DNA of 64,000 bases, from NCBI RefSeq assembly GCF_002892795.1, contig NZ_PJMC01000023.1:1-64000 (forward strand). The letters run 5' to 3'. The notes under the pieces are model-generated. The model saw only the letters and a list, made by a program, of their open reading frames with translations, made no database searches and was not told the origin of the DNA. The position numbers were made by a program, and so were the translations under genes. Origin of the DNA: Arthrobacter sp. AFG20 (GTDB lineage Bacteria; Actinomycetota; Actinomycetes; Actinomycetales; Micrococcaceae). Of the stretch, positions 43,702 to 55,400 are shown in pieces. Positions within the stretch are counted from its first letter, which is position 1, and the number at the start of each line of letters is the position of its first letter.

Positions 43702-44475
43702 GTGTGGGATCCCGCCAAATATGTCCAGTTCGGGGACTACCGGCAGCGTCCGTTCTTTGACCTGACCGGCCGCGTCCTCGCCGACGCCCCGCGGCAGGTG
43801 GTGGACCTGGGCTGCGGCCCCGGGACCCTGACCGCCACGCTCGCGGCCCGCTGGCCTGACGCGCGCGTGGTGGGCCTGGATTCCTCAGCCGAGATGCTGG
43901 CAACGGCCGAACAGCACCGGCAGTCCGCCCCGGGGCTGGAGTTCAGCCTCGGCGACATCGCCTCCTGGCTGCCCGCCGAGGACACTGACGTGGTGGTGAG
44001 CAACGCTGCGCTGCAGTGGGTACCCGGGCACCCCGAACTGCTGGCCGGCTGGCTGGCGGCGCTGCGGCCGGGAGCGTGGTTCGCCCTGCAGGTGCCGGGC
44101 AACTTCACCTCCGCGTCCCATACCCTCATGCGCGACGTCGCCGAGTCTCCGAAGTGGGCGGGCAAGCTTGCCGGCGTGCTGCGCCACGATGAGGCGGTGG
44201 CGACGCCCGCACGTTACCTGGAGATCATGCTGGACGCCGGGTGCATCGCAGATGCGTGGGAAACCACCTACCAGCAGGTGCTCACCGGTGAAAATCCTGT
44301 GCTGGACTGGGTGCGGGGCGCGGGCCTGCGGCCCGTGCTGGCCGCGCTGTCGCCGGACGAAGCCGCCGGGTTCGAGGCCGAATACGGCGCCCGGCTGACC
44401 GAGGCCTATCCGCCAACGCCGCACGGCACGGTGTACCCGTTCCGCAGGATCTTTGCAGTGGCCCGCAAGCTCTAG
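43702..44475 (+). CDS. tam: Trans-aconitate 2-methyltransferase-like SAM methyltransferase
   Basis: 257 residues, Rossmann methyltransferase with motif I VVDLGCGPGTLTATLA (about residue 33), the acidic loop GLDSSAEML, and the Tam-type start MWDPAKYVQFGDYRQRPFFDL and NAALQWVPGHPELL. Tam methylates trans-aconitate, a by-product that inhibits the citrate cycle enzyme aconitase. GTG start with GGAGG about six bases upstream. Single gene, divergent from the helicase. Confidence 0.88.
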   Translation: MWDPAKYVQFGDYRQRPFFDLTGRVLADAPRQVVDLGCGPGTLTATLAARWPDARVVGLDSSAEMLATAEQHRQSAPGLEFSLGDIASWLPAEDTDVVVSNAALQWVPGHPELLAGWLAALRPGAWFALQVPGNFTSASHTLMRDVAESPKWAGKLAGVLRHDEAVATPARYLEIMLDAGCIADAWETTYQQVLTGENPVLDWVRGAGLRPVLAALSPDEAAGFEAEYGARLTEAYPPTPHGTVYPFRRIFAVARKL

Positions 44476-44613
44476 GGCCGCAGCATGCTGGCGGCTCGCG
44501 GTGCAACCAGCCCCAACCTCCCACGCGGTCCGATGTGATCTGGCTTACAATGGCCAAGCGGTTATTGGGGGCCGAGCCAGGCTCCCATACGCCCAGGCGA
44601 TGAAGGAGGCGCG

Positions 44614-46344
44614 GTGCTGTTCGGCCTGATGCTCCGCCTCCTTGGCGAACACCGGACGGCTGTCTGGGCGATCGTCGCGCTGCAGGTGGTGCAGACCGCG
44701 GGAAACCTGCTGCTGCCGACGCTGAACGCGAGCATCATCGACGACGGGATCCTCGCTAACCGGCCCGGGGTGATCCTGGGGCTCGGCGGCTGGATGATGG
44801 TGCTCACCGCTCTGCAGGCCGCGGCCGCCCTGGGCGCCGGGTACCTCGGCGCCGACGTCGCCATGAAGATCGGCCACCGCCTGCGGCGCGAGCTGTTCTC
44901 CCAGGTCCAGGCCATGTCGTCCCAGGAGATCGGGACGTTCGGCACGGCCAGCCTCGTCACCAGGTCCACCAACGACGTCCAGCAAATCCAGACGTTCGCG
45001 GTCCTGGTTTTCACCATGCTCGCAGCGGCGCCGGTCATGGGCATCGGCGGAATCATCCTGGCCGTCCAGCAAAATGCGGCCCTGTCCGCCGTCGTCATTG
45101 TCATAGTCCCGCTGCTTGTGCTCATCATGTACCTGATCGTGCGCCGCCTCATCCCTCTCTACCGGTCGGGGCAGGCACTCATCGACGGCATCACCCGGAT
45201 CCTCCGCGAACAGATCATCGGTGTCAACGTCATCCGCGGCTTCGTCCGGCAGAAGCATGAGGCGGCCCGGTTCGCGGAAGCGAACCGGCGGCTGACCCGA
45301 AACAACCTCCAGTCAGCCCTCCTGGTCGCCGGCATGCTTCCGATGATCATGATCGTTGTGAACCTCTCCTCGGTGGCCGTGGTCTGGTTCGGCGGCCACC
45401 TGATCACCAGCGGCAGCATGGAGGTGGGCGCCCTCACGGCCTTCATCGCCTATATCCTGCAGATCCTGCTGGCCATCATGATGGCCATGTACGTACTCAG
45501 CACTGCACCGCGCGCGGCCGTCTGCGCCGAACGGATCCAGGATGTGCTGGACGTGACCCCGGCTCTCGGCCTGCCCGCCCCGAAGCCGGCCGCCCCGGGC
45601 GGCGGGGGAGTGGAGTTCAGCCACGTCTGGTTCGCCTACCCCGGGGCGGAGTCCCCCGTCCTGGCCGATATCTCCTTTACCGCGGTCCCCGGCACCACCA
45701 CGGCCATCATCGGGGCCACCGGCAGCGGCAAGACCACGCTGCTGAATCTCCTGCCACGGTTCCTGAACGCCACCTCCGGTGAAGTCCGGTTGGGGGGAGC
45801 CGACGTCCGGACCCGGCCCGTCGGCTGGCTGCGGGAACGGATCTCAGTGGTGCCGCAGCAGTCCTATCTCTTCTCCGGCACGGTGGCGAGCAATCTGCGG
45901 ATGGCCGCGCCGGAGGCCACCGAGGACGAGCTGTGGCAGGCCCTGCAGCTGGCGCAGGCCGAAGGCTTCGTCCGCCGGCTCCCGGACGGCCTCCACGCAG
46001 CCGTCGCGCAGGGCGGGGCCGGGCTTTCGGGCGGGCAGCGGCAGCGTCTCTGCATCGCCCGCGCCATGCTCCGCGCCGCGGACCTCTACCTCTTTGATGA
46101 CAGTTTTTCCGCCCTGGACTATGCCACCGAGGCTGCGGTCCGGGAGGCAATGGCGCCCGCGCTGGAAGCAGCCACGGTGCTCATGGTGGCCGAACGCATT
46201 CCCACCATCATGGGCGCGGACCGCATCCTGGTGCTGGAGGAAGGCCGGCTGGTTGCCCAGGGGACCCACGCCGAACTGCTGAGATCGTCGCCCACCTACC
46301 GGGAGATCGCCGAATCCCAGCTGGCCCTGGACGAGCAGCCGTGA
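44614..46344 (+). CDS. ABC exporter half-transporter, degenerate-site subunit
   Basis: 576 residues: six membrane segments (to about residue 310) then an ATPase domain. Walker A IGATGSGKTT (about 367), signature LSGGQRQR (about 470), and Walker B LYLFDDSFSALD (about 490), where the catalytic Glu is replaced by Asp. This is the typical degenerate half of a heterodimeric exporter. The GTG has AAGGAGG four bases upstream, and a -10-like TACAAT lies at 44546-44551. The partner gene follows 13 bases downstream. Substrate not predictable: lipids, peptides and drugs are all known for such pairs. Confidence 0.93.
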   Translation: MLFGLMLRLLGEHRTAVWAIVALQVVQTAGNLLLPTLNASIIDDGILANRPGVILGLGGWMMVLTALQAAAALGAGYLGADVAMKIGHRLRRELFSQVQAMSSQEIGTFGTASLVTRSTNDVQQIQTFAVLVFTMLAAAPVMGIGGIILAVQQNAALSAVVIVIVPLLVLIMYLIVRRLIPLYRSGQALIDGITRILREQIIGVNVIRGFVRQKHEAARFAEANRRLTRNNLQSALLVAGMLPMIMIVVNLSSVAVVWFGGHLITSGSMEVGALTAFIAYILQILLAIMMAMYVLSTAPRAAVCAERIQDVLDVTPALGLPAPKPAAPGGGGVEFSHVWFAYPGAESPVLADISFTAVPGTTTAIIGATGSGKTTLLNLLPRFLNATSGEVRLGGADVRTRPVGWLRERISVVPQQSYLFSGTVASNLRMAAPEATEDELWQALQLAQAEGFVRRLPDGLHAAVAQGGAGLSGGQRQRLCIARAMLRAADLYLFDDSFSALDYATEAAVREAMAPALEAATVLMVAERIPTIMGADRILVLEEGRLVAQGTHAELLRSSPTYREIAESQLALDEQP

Positions 46345-46357
46345 GCAGCGGGCGGAC

Positions 46358-48217
46358 ATGAAGGGCACCCACGCAGCCAGACGCACCACCGGCAGCTTCC
46401 TGTCGGCAGCCAAACGCCTGCTGGGCCTGCTGCGCCCGTCCAGGGGCAGGATGGCCCTGGCCGTCGCGGCAACCTGCGGCTTCGCCGCCCTCAACGTGGC
46501 GGCTCCCAAGCTCCTCGGTGACGCCACCGACGTCGTCGTCGACGGCTTCATGCATGGGACATTCGACGCCGGCAGGCTGGCCGCGCTGCTGGGCGTGGTG
46601 TCGCTGATGTACGTCGGGACGTCCCTCTTCAACTGGGTCCAGGGCGTGCTGACCGCCCAAGCGGTGCAGCGGCTCGTCTTCAACCTCCGTGCCGCCATCG
46701 AGGACAAGCTGCACCGCCTGCCGTCGTCGCACTTCCACGAACAGGCCAGGGGCGATGTCCTCAGCCGGGCCACGAACGACGTCGACAACATCTCCCAGGC
46801 ACTAAACCAGCTGCTCACGCAGCTCATCATGTCCGTGCTGATGCTGTGCGGCTCGCTGGCCATGATGCTGTGGATCTCGCCGCTGCTGGCCGCTATCGCC
46901 CTGGTGTCCGTTCCCCTGTCCACGCTGATAACCGTCTTCATGGCCCGCCAGTCCCAGGCCTATTTCACCGCCCAGTGGTCATCCACCGGTGAGCTGAACG
47001 CCCACATCGAGGAATTCATCACCGGCCACGAGGTGATCAAGGCGTTCGGGCAGCAGGACACGGCGTCGGCCATCTTCGGCCATGGCAACGACCGGCTGGC
47101 CCGCGCCAGCGCGCGCGCCCAGTTCGTCTCGGGAGCCGTGCAGCCGCTCATGGTCTTCGTCGCCAACCTCAACTACGTGGCCGTGGCCGTGGTGGGCGCC
47201 CTGCAGGTGGCGGCCGGAGCAATGACCATCGGCGGGATCCAGGCGTTCATCCAGTTCAGCCGCCTGTTCACCCAGCCGATGGGGCAGATTGGCGGCATGC
47301 TCACGCTCATGCAGTCCTGCGCGGCCTCGGCTGAACGGGTCTTCGCCCTGCTCGACGAGCCTGAGGTTCCACGCGAGGACGGCGTTCCGGTCCGCCAGGA
47401 AAACCTGCGCGGCCGGATTGACTTCGAGGACGTCACCTTCGCGTACACCCCGGGGGTGCCGGCCGTCAGCGGGCTGTCCTTCTCCGTCCTGCCGGGCCAG
47501 ACAGTGGCCATCGTGGGCCACACGGGTGCGGGCAAGACCACCGTGGTGAACCTGCTCATGCGCTTCTATGAACTGGATTCGGGCCGCATCACGATTGACG
47601 GCACGGACATCGCCGCGGTCCCTGTGGACTCGCTGCGGTCCAACTTCGCCGTGGTCATGCAGGACGTCTGGTTGTTCAGCGGCACCGTGCGCGAAAACAT
47701 CGAATACGGCTCGCCGGGGGCGGATGATGACCGTATCCTGGCAGCGGCCGAGGCCAGCCACGTGGACCACTTCGTGCGGTCGCTGCCCGCCGGCTACGCC
47801 ACGGTCCTGGGAGACGACGGCGATTCGCTGAGCCAGGGCCAGCGACAACTGATCACCATCGCCCGGGCCCGGCTCGCCGACCGGAGCGTCCTGATCCTGG
47901 ACGAGGCAACGAGTTCCGTGGACACCCGGACCGAGATGCAGATTAAGCTCGCAATGAACCGGCTGCGGCACGGCAAGACGAGCTTCATCATTGCGCACAG
48001 GTTGTCCACCGTGCGTGACGCTGATCTAATTCTGGTCATGGATCACGGACGCATTGTTGAACAAGGGACGCACAGCAGCCTGCTGTCCGTGGACGGCCAT
48101 TACCGGCACCTGCATGAGGCCCAGTTCCGCGGGGTGGACCCCGAACTCGGCGCGATCCGCCGGCAGCGCGGAAGGCACGCCGGCGGCCAGCAGCGCTACC
48201 GGGAGTCAGGCCTGTGA
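46358..48217 (+). CDS. ABC exporter half-transporter, catalytic-site subunit
   Basis: 619 residues: six membrane segments then an ATPase domain with Walker A VGHTGAGKTT (about 386), signature LSQGQRQL (about 490), and a canonical Walker B LILDEATSSVD with the catalytic Glu (about 510). Paired with the preceding subunit it gives one full site (this Walker B with the partner's LSGGQ) and one degenerate site (the partner's Asp with this LSQGQ). The stop overlaps the start of the GntR gene. Confidence 0.93.
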   Translation: MKGTHAARRTTGSFLSAAKRLLGLLRPSRGRMALAVAATCGFAALNVAAPKLLGDATDVVVDGFMHGTFDAGRLAALLGVVSLMYVGTSLFNWVQGVLTAQAVQRLVFNLRAAIEDKLHRLPSSHFHEQARGDVLSRATNDVDNISQALNQLLTQLIMSVLMLCGSLAMMLWISPLLAAIALVSVPLSTLITVFMARQSQAYFTAQWSSTGELNAHIEEFITGHEVIKAFGQQDTASAIFGHGNDRLARASARAQFVSGAVQPLMVFVANLNYVAVAVVGALQVAAGAMTIGGIQAFIQFSRLFTQPMGQIGGMLTLMQSCAASAERVFALLDEPEVPREDGVPVRQENLRGRIDFEDVTFAYTPGVPAVSGLSFSVLPGQTVAIVGHTGAGKTTVVNLLMRFYELDSGRITIDGTDIAAVPVDSLRSNFAVVMQDVWLFSGTVRENIEYGSPGADDDRILAAAEASHVDHFVRSLPAGYATVLGDDGDSLSQGQRQLITIARARLADRSVLILDEATSSVDTRTEMQIKLAMNRLRHGKTSFIIAHRLSTVRDADLILVMDHGRIVEQGTHSSLLSVDGHYRHLHEAQFRGVDPELGAIRRQRGRHAGGQQRYRESGL

Positions 48218-48591
48218 CCGCCGATACCTTCCCGGGGCGGTGGAAGCCGAACACCGGCAGCTCCGTGGCACTCTTCGAGCAGCTGAGGCTGCATGTGATC
48301 GAGCAGGCGGACCAGGGGAAGCTGGCACCCGGCACGCGGCTGCCGGCGGTGCGGAGCCTCGCCGAAACCCTCGGCGTCGCACCCCATACAGTGGCACGGG
48401 CGTACAAGGAGCTCGAAGCTGCCGGCGTCGTCGCCACCAAGGGGCGCAACGGGACGGTGGTCTGCGCCCGCGACGAACGTTGGGGGGCCTTGTCCGAGGC
48501 CGCTGCAGAGTATGCCGCGGCCGCCAAATCACAGGGCGCAACATTCGCCCAAGCCGTCCACCTGCTGGCTGCCGCCTACGACGCCGAGTAG
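48214..48591 (+). CDS. GntR-family regulator, YtrA type
   Basis: 125 residues. An N-terminal winged helix with APGTRLPAVRSLAETLGVAPHTVARAYKELEAAGVV, the GntR signature, then only about 45 residues of C-terminal tail, the short form typical of the YtrA subgroup. Such regulators usually control the ABC-transporter operon they sit in. Its GTG overlaps the stop of the second ABC gene by four bases, placing regulator and exporter in one unit, so autoregulation is likely. The ligand is unknown. Confidence 0.88.
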   Translation: MTADTFPGRWKPNTGSSVALFEQLRLHVIEQADQGKLAPGTRLPAVRSLAETLGVAPHTVARAYKELEAAGVVATKGRNGTVVCARDERWGALSEAAAEYAAAAKSQGATFAQAVHLLAAAYDAE

Positions 48592-48621
48592 CGGCGTGGC
48601 ATAGCACACCCGCGTTTATAT

Positions 48622-48644
48622 TCGAAGAAGTTTTCGACTAGCAT
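48622..48644 (+). promoter_or_regulatory. uvrA -10 with a possible LexA box
   Basis: A -10 TAGCAT (48639-48644) lies six bases before the uvrA start, so the gene is leaderless. Immediately upstream is TCGAAGAAGTTTTCGA (48622-48637), a 16-base dyad matching 10 of 12 defined bases of the actinobacterial SOS consensus TCGAACnnnnGTTCGA; the two inner defined bases differ. A repressor bound here would block the promoter. Confidence 0.45.
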
Positions 48645-48650
48645 TAGTGG

Positions 48651-51575
<2,925 letters not shown>

Positions 51576-51620
51576 CCGCCAGGCCACGCCAAACCGGCAT
51601 ACGACTGCCACGACGACACT

Positions 51621-51649
51621 GCGGCCCGCCAGATTAACTGGCGGGCCGC
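51621..51649. terminator. Hairpin after uvrA, probable terminator
   Basis: A 12-bp perfect stem GCGGCCCGCCAG/CTGGCGGGCCGC with loop ATTAA, flanked by partly complementary CGACGA/TCGTCC arms. The T run (GTTTTTG) comes only 22 bases later, so it may work as a Rho-independent terminator with a weak tail or with help. Confidence 0.6.
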
Positions 51650-51664
51650 CGTCGTCCGCGTTTC

Positions 51665-51735
51665 ATTGGAGTTTTTGTCCAGATAATGGGCGCTAAACGC
51701 CCCGGAAGTCACGATACGTGCACAAAAACTCCAAT
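51665..51735. repeat. 14-bp inverted repeat element, MITE/REP-like
   Basis: ATTGGAGTTTTTGT (51665-51678) recurs inverted as ACAAAAACTCCAAT (51722-51735), 43 bases apart. Inside is a second small dyad GGGCG/CGCCC around CTAAA. The whole is an imperfect 71-base palindromic unit in the uvrA-HAD gap, AT-richer than its surroundings. Only one copy is in this window. Confidence 0.6.
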
Positions 51736-51804
51736 TAGGAGCGGAAGTATTCCACGGCGGGCATACGAGTTTGAGCAGGCGTGCCATCGTGAGAAACTAA
51801 GCCG

Positions 51805-52521
51805 GTGACTTCAACAACAGTGCCCGTGATCTTCGACCTGGACGGCACTCTTGTCGATCCGGCCGGCGGGATAACAGACGGAATTGCCGCGGCCCTCACG
51901 GAACATGGCCTTCCTGTCCCCAGCCACGACCTTCTGGACGCGATGGTGGGTCCCAAGCTGAGCGACTCGCTGCTGAACGTCGCGGCTGTTCCGCCGGCCA
52001 TGCTCAAGGCTGTCATCCGGACATACAGGATGCATTACCTGGACGTCGGCATTTCCCAGAGCCGCCTGTACCCGGGCATCGCCGACCTGCTGGATGGCTA
52101 TGTGGATGCAGGGCGGCCCGTGGCTGTGGCGACGCAAAAGCCCGAAGGCCTTGCCCAGCTGGTGCTTCAACACCACAAGATTGCTGGCCGGTTCCGCGCC
52201 ATCAGGGGGTCAGCCGCAGACGAGGCCGCGGCCGCAGCAGGTCCGGTCGGCAAGACCGGCATCATCGCCGCTGCCATGACGGATCTCGGCACGCAGCACG
52301 CCGTGATGGTGGGCGACCGTGCGCAGGATGTGGCCGGAGCGCTGGCCAACGGACTCGACTGCATCGGCGTCAGCTGGGGCTTCGCGCCCGACGGCGAACT
52401 GGAAACAGCGGGAGCTGTGGCCGTGGTGCACGACACCGCCGGCCTGCGTGCGAAGGTCGAGGAGCTGGAGAACGTCCGGGCCGCAGCCCTGAGCGAGGTG
52501 CGCAACGATGGAGCTGTTTGA
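51805..52521 (+). CDS. HAD hydrolase, phosphoglycolate-phosphatase-like
   Basis: 238 residues. IFDLDGTLVDPAGG (motif I, about residues 9-13), ATQKPEG (motif II region, about 110), the lysine region GKTGIIAAA, and VMVGDRAQDVAGA (motif IV, about 169). A four-helix cap follows motif I, as in Gph/PpaX. It should dephosphorylate a small phosphorylated metabolite; glycolate phosphate or pyrophosphate are the usual guesses. The GTG start is six bases after GAAACT. It overlaps the acyltransferase gene by 14 bases. Confidence 0.88.
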   Translation: MTSTTVPVIFDLDGTLVDPAGGITDGIAAALTEHGLPVPSHDLLDAMVGPKLSDSLLNVAAVPPAMLKAVIRTYRMHYLDVGISQSRLYPGIADLLDGYVDAGRPVAVATQKPEGLAQLVLQHHKIAGRFRAIRGSAADEAAAAAGPVGKTGIIAAAMTDLGTQHAVMVGDRAQDVAGALANGLDCIGVSWGFAPDGELETAGAVAVVHDTAGLRAKVEELENVRAAALSEVRNDGAV

Positions 52522-53176
52522 CGGCGTCCGCTGGACGACGCGGACCCTCATCTCCGGCAGCTGCCGGCCAACCGTCATCGGGCTGGAGAATGTGCCCAAG
52601 AGCGGGCCGTTTATTGTGGCACCCAACCACCTCTCCTTTCTGGACAGCGTGATCGTCCAGGCGCTCATGCCCCGTCCCGTCGCGTTCTTTGCCAAGGCGG
52701 AGTACTTCACCACCAAGGGCATCAAGGGCCGCGTCATGAAGTCCTTTTTCGAGGCAGTCGGCTCCATTCCGGTCGAACGCGGGGAACAGGCCGCGAGCGT
52801 GCAGGCCCTCAAGACACTGCTGGACATCCTCGAGGACGGCAGAGGCATCGGCATTTACCCCGAGGGCACCCGGTCCCGCGACGGAATCCTGTACCGCGGC
52901 CGGACCGGCGTTGGCTGGCTGGCCCTTACCACCGGCGCCCCGGTAATCCCGGTGGGACTGATCGGCACCGAGAAGCTGCAGCCCGCTGGCCGCAACGCAG
53001 TTAAACCCCAGCACTTCATCATGAAGGTGGGGGAGCCCATCTACTTCGACAAGACCGGCCCGGACCATTCCCTCCCCGCCCGGCGCCAGGTGACCGACCG
53101 GATCATGGACGCCATCGCTGAGCTTAGCGGCCAGGAGCGCTCCACCAGCTACAACCAGAGCAAGGTCATCGAGTAG
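52508..53176 (+). CDS. 1-acyl-glycerol-3-phosphate acyltransferase family protein
   Basis: 222 residues of the PlsC family. The acyltransferase motif NHLSFLD (HX4D, about residue 39) and the substrate motif YPEGTRSRDG (about 117) are in place, with a final PVIPVGLIGTEK block. It adds an acyl chain to lysophosphatidate or a related acceptor at the membrane. The start lies inside the end of the HAD gene (14-base overlap), a tight operon pair; a phosphatase coupled with an acyltransferase suggests phospholipid metabolism, which is inference. Confidence 0.88.
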   Translation: MELFDGVRWTTRTLISGSCRPTVIGLENVPKSGPFIVAPNHLSFLDSVIVQALMPRPVAFFAKAEYFTTKGIKGRVMKSFFEAVGSIPVERGEQAASVQALKTLLDILEDGRGIGIYPEGTRSRDGILYRGRTGVGWLALTTGAPVIPVGLIGTEKLQPAGRNAVKPQHFIMKVGEPIYFDKTGPDHSLPARRQVTDRIMDAIAELSGQERSTSYNQSKVIE

Positions 53177-53229
53177 GCGCAGCTTTCCGGGCGGCAATCC
53201 GCGGCCCTTCGGCTCAGTAGACTGGAACC

Positions 53230-55287
53230 GTGGCAGATCCATCAAGTTATAGGCCCCAGACGGGTGAGATTCCGACCAATCCGGGCGTTTACAGGTTCAG
53301 GGATCCCCATGGGCGGGTTATCTACGTCGGCAAGGCCAAGAACCTCCGGTCACGCCTGAATTCGTACTTCGCGAACCCGGCAGGGCTGCTGCCCAAGACC
53401 CACGCCATGGTGTACGCGGCCAGCAGCGTCGAGTGGACGGTGGTGGGCAGCGAGCTGGAATCCCTCCAGCTGGAATACACCTGGATCAAGGAATTCAAGC
53501 CGCGGTTCAACGTGGTTTTCCGGGACGACAAGACGTATCCGTACCTCGCCGTCACCATGGGCGAGAAGCTGCCGCGCGTGCAGGTCATGCGCGGCGAGCG
53601 GCGCAAGGGCACGCGGTACTTCGGGCCCTACACGGCCGGCGCCATCCGCGAAACCATGGACACCCTGCTGCGGGTGTTTCCGGTGCGCAGCTGCAGCGCG
53701 GGCGTGCTGAAGCGTGCCCAGGCCAGCGGCCGGCCCTGCCTGCTGGGCTACATCGACAAATGCTCGGCCCCCTGCGTCGGCCGCGTCACCCCCGAGGAAC
53801 ACCGCGCCCTGGCCGAGGACTTCTGCGCCTTCATGGGAGGTGAGGCCAAGCGGTTCATCGCCCGGCTCGAAAAGGAGATGGGGGCCGCCGTCGCCATCCT
53901 TGACTACGAACGCGCCGCCCGGCTGCGTGACGACATCACCGCCCTCCGGAAGGTCTTCGAGCGGAACGCCGTGGTGCTTGCCGAGGACACCGACGCCGAC
54001 GTTTTCGCCCTGCACGAGGACGAGCTCGAAGCGGCCGTCCAGGTGTTCCACGTCCGGGGCGGACGGGTCCGCGGACAGCGCGGCTGGGTGGTCGAGAAGG
54101 TGGAGGACTTCACCACCCCGGACCTCGTCGAACACCTCCTGCAGCAGGTCTACGGCGAGGACGCCGAGATCCAGGGCCGGCTTCCCCGCGAGGTGCTGGT
54201 GCCGGTCGAGCCGAGCAATGCGCAGGACCTGGCAGTGTGGCTCGGCGGCCTCCGCGGCGCCAAGGTGGACATCCGCGTTCCGCAGCGCGGGGACAAGGCC
54301 GCCCTCATGTCCACGGTCCGCGAGAACGCCGAACACGCACTGCGGCTCCACAAGACCCGCCGCGCCGGCGACCTGACCGTCCGGTCGCAGGCGCTGCAGG
54401 AACTCCAGGAGGCGCTGGAGCTCCCCGTTCCGCTGCTGCGCATCGAATGCTACGACGTCTCCCACGTCCAGGGCACCAACGTGGTGGCCTCCATGGTGGT
54501 GGTGGAAGACGGGCTGCCCAAGAAGTCGGACTACCGCAAGTTCTCCATCACCGGCGCCGCGGCCACGGACGACACCGCTGCGATGCACGACGTCCTGACG
54601 CGGCGTTTCCGGCACTATCTCGTGGACAAGACCGCCCAGGTTGAGGCCGCCGAGCTGGTCGCCACACCGGCGGCCGGGACCGCCGCCAACGCGATCGGTG
54701 CCAACGGGGCGGCGCCAGCCACCGCAACTGAGAATGCGGCGCTGTCCGACACCACCACGCCGGCGCCGCGCGCGAAATTCGCCTACCCGCCCAACCTCGT
54801 GGTGGTGGATGGCGGCAAGCCCCAGGTCAATGCGGCGGCAAGGGCACTTGAAGCGTTGGGCGTCGACGACGTCTATGTCGTCGGGCTCGCCAAGCGCCTC
54901 GAGGAGGTCTGGCTGCCGGACAGCGATTTTCCGGTCATCCTGCCCCGCTCCTCGCAGGGCCTTTACATGCTCCAGCGCATCCGCGACGAGGCCCACCGCT
55001 TCGCCATCTCCTTCCACCGGCAAAAGCGCGGTAAGGCGATGACCGTCTCAGCCCTCGACGGCGTGCCCGGGCTAGGCGATTCCAAGCGGAAGGCCCTGCT
55101 CGCCCACTTTGGCTCCGTCAAGAAGATCAAGGCGGCGTCGGCGGCGGAACTGACCGCGGCCAAGGGCGTGGGGCCGGCGCTGGCAGCGGCCATCGTCACC
55201 CACTTCAGTCCGGGCGGCGCAGGCGGTGACACGGACGAGTCCGTTCCGGCGATCAACATGACCACCGGGGAAGTGCTGGAAACTTAG
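53230..55287 (+). CDS. uvrC: Excinuclease ABC subunit C
   Basis: 685 residues. GIY-YIG nuclease (GVYRFRDPHGRVIYVGKAKN, about 18-40) for the 3' cut, a cysteine cluster with CLLGYIDKCSAPC, the UVR motif (about 208-243) for UvrB contact, the RNase H-like domain (IECYDVSHVQGTNVVASMVV; NLVVVDGGKPQVN) for the 5' cut, and a C-terminal helix-hairpin-helix pair. Residues about 477-517 are an Ala/Thr/Asn-rich insertion between the two halves of the endonuclease domain. Leaderless: TAGACT at 53218-53223, six bases, GTG. Head of the uvrC-rapZ-yvcK-whiA run. Confidence 0.97.
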   Translation: MADPSSYRPQTGEIPTNPGVYRFRDPHGRVIYVGKAKNLRSRLNSYFANPAGLLPKTHAMVYAASSVEWTVVGSELESLQLEYTWIKEFKPRFNVVFRDDKTYPYLAVTMGEKLPRVQVMRGERRKGTRYFGPYTAGAIRETMDTLLRVFPVRSCSAGVLKRAQASGRPCLLGYIDKCSAPCVGRVTPEEHRALAEDFCAFMGGEAKRFIARLEKEMGAAVAILDYERAARLRDDITALRKVFERNAVVLAEDTDADVFALHEDELEAAVQVFHVRGGRVRGQRGWVVEKVEDFTTPDLVEHLLQQVYGEDAEIQGRLPREVLVPVEPSNAQDLAVWLGGLRGAKVDIRVPQRGDKAALMSTVRENAEHALRLHKTRRAGDLTVRSQALQELQEALELPVPLLRIECYDVSHVQGTNVVASMVVVEDGLPKKSDYRKFSITGAAATDDTAAMHDVLTRRFRHYLVDKTAQVEAAELVATPAAGTAANAIGANGAAPATATENAALSDTTTPAPRAKFAYPPNLVVVDGGKPQVNAAARALEALGVDDVYVVGLAKRLEEVWLPDSDFPVILPRSSQGLYMLQRIRDEAHRFAISFHRQKRGKAMTVSALDGVPGLGDSKRKALLAHFGSVKKIKAASAAELTAAKGVGPALAAAIVTHFSPGGAGGDTDESVPAINMTTGEVLET

Positions 55288-55400
55288 CCCGCGCCCCGAA
55301 ACTTGGTTAGGGTAAGTACGGGAAATCGGCGTGTGCCGCAAACAGCAGCCCGCGCAGAAACTGCTCGCGGGAAGCAACAGCAGGAATGAGGCTGGAATCA

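Noticed and set aside
44476..44500. CAGCATGCTG palindrome after tam as a terminator
   Set aside because: Short and without a T run.
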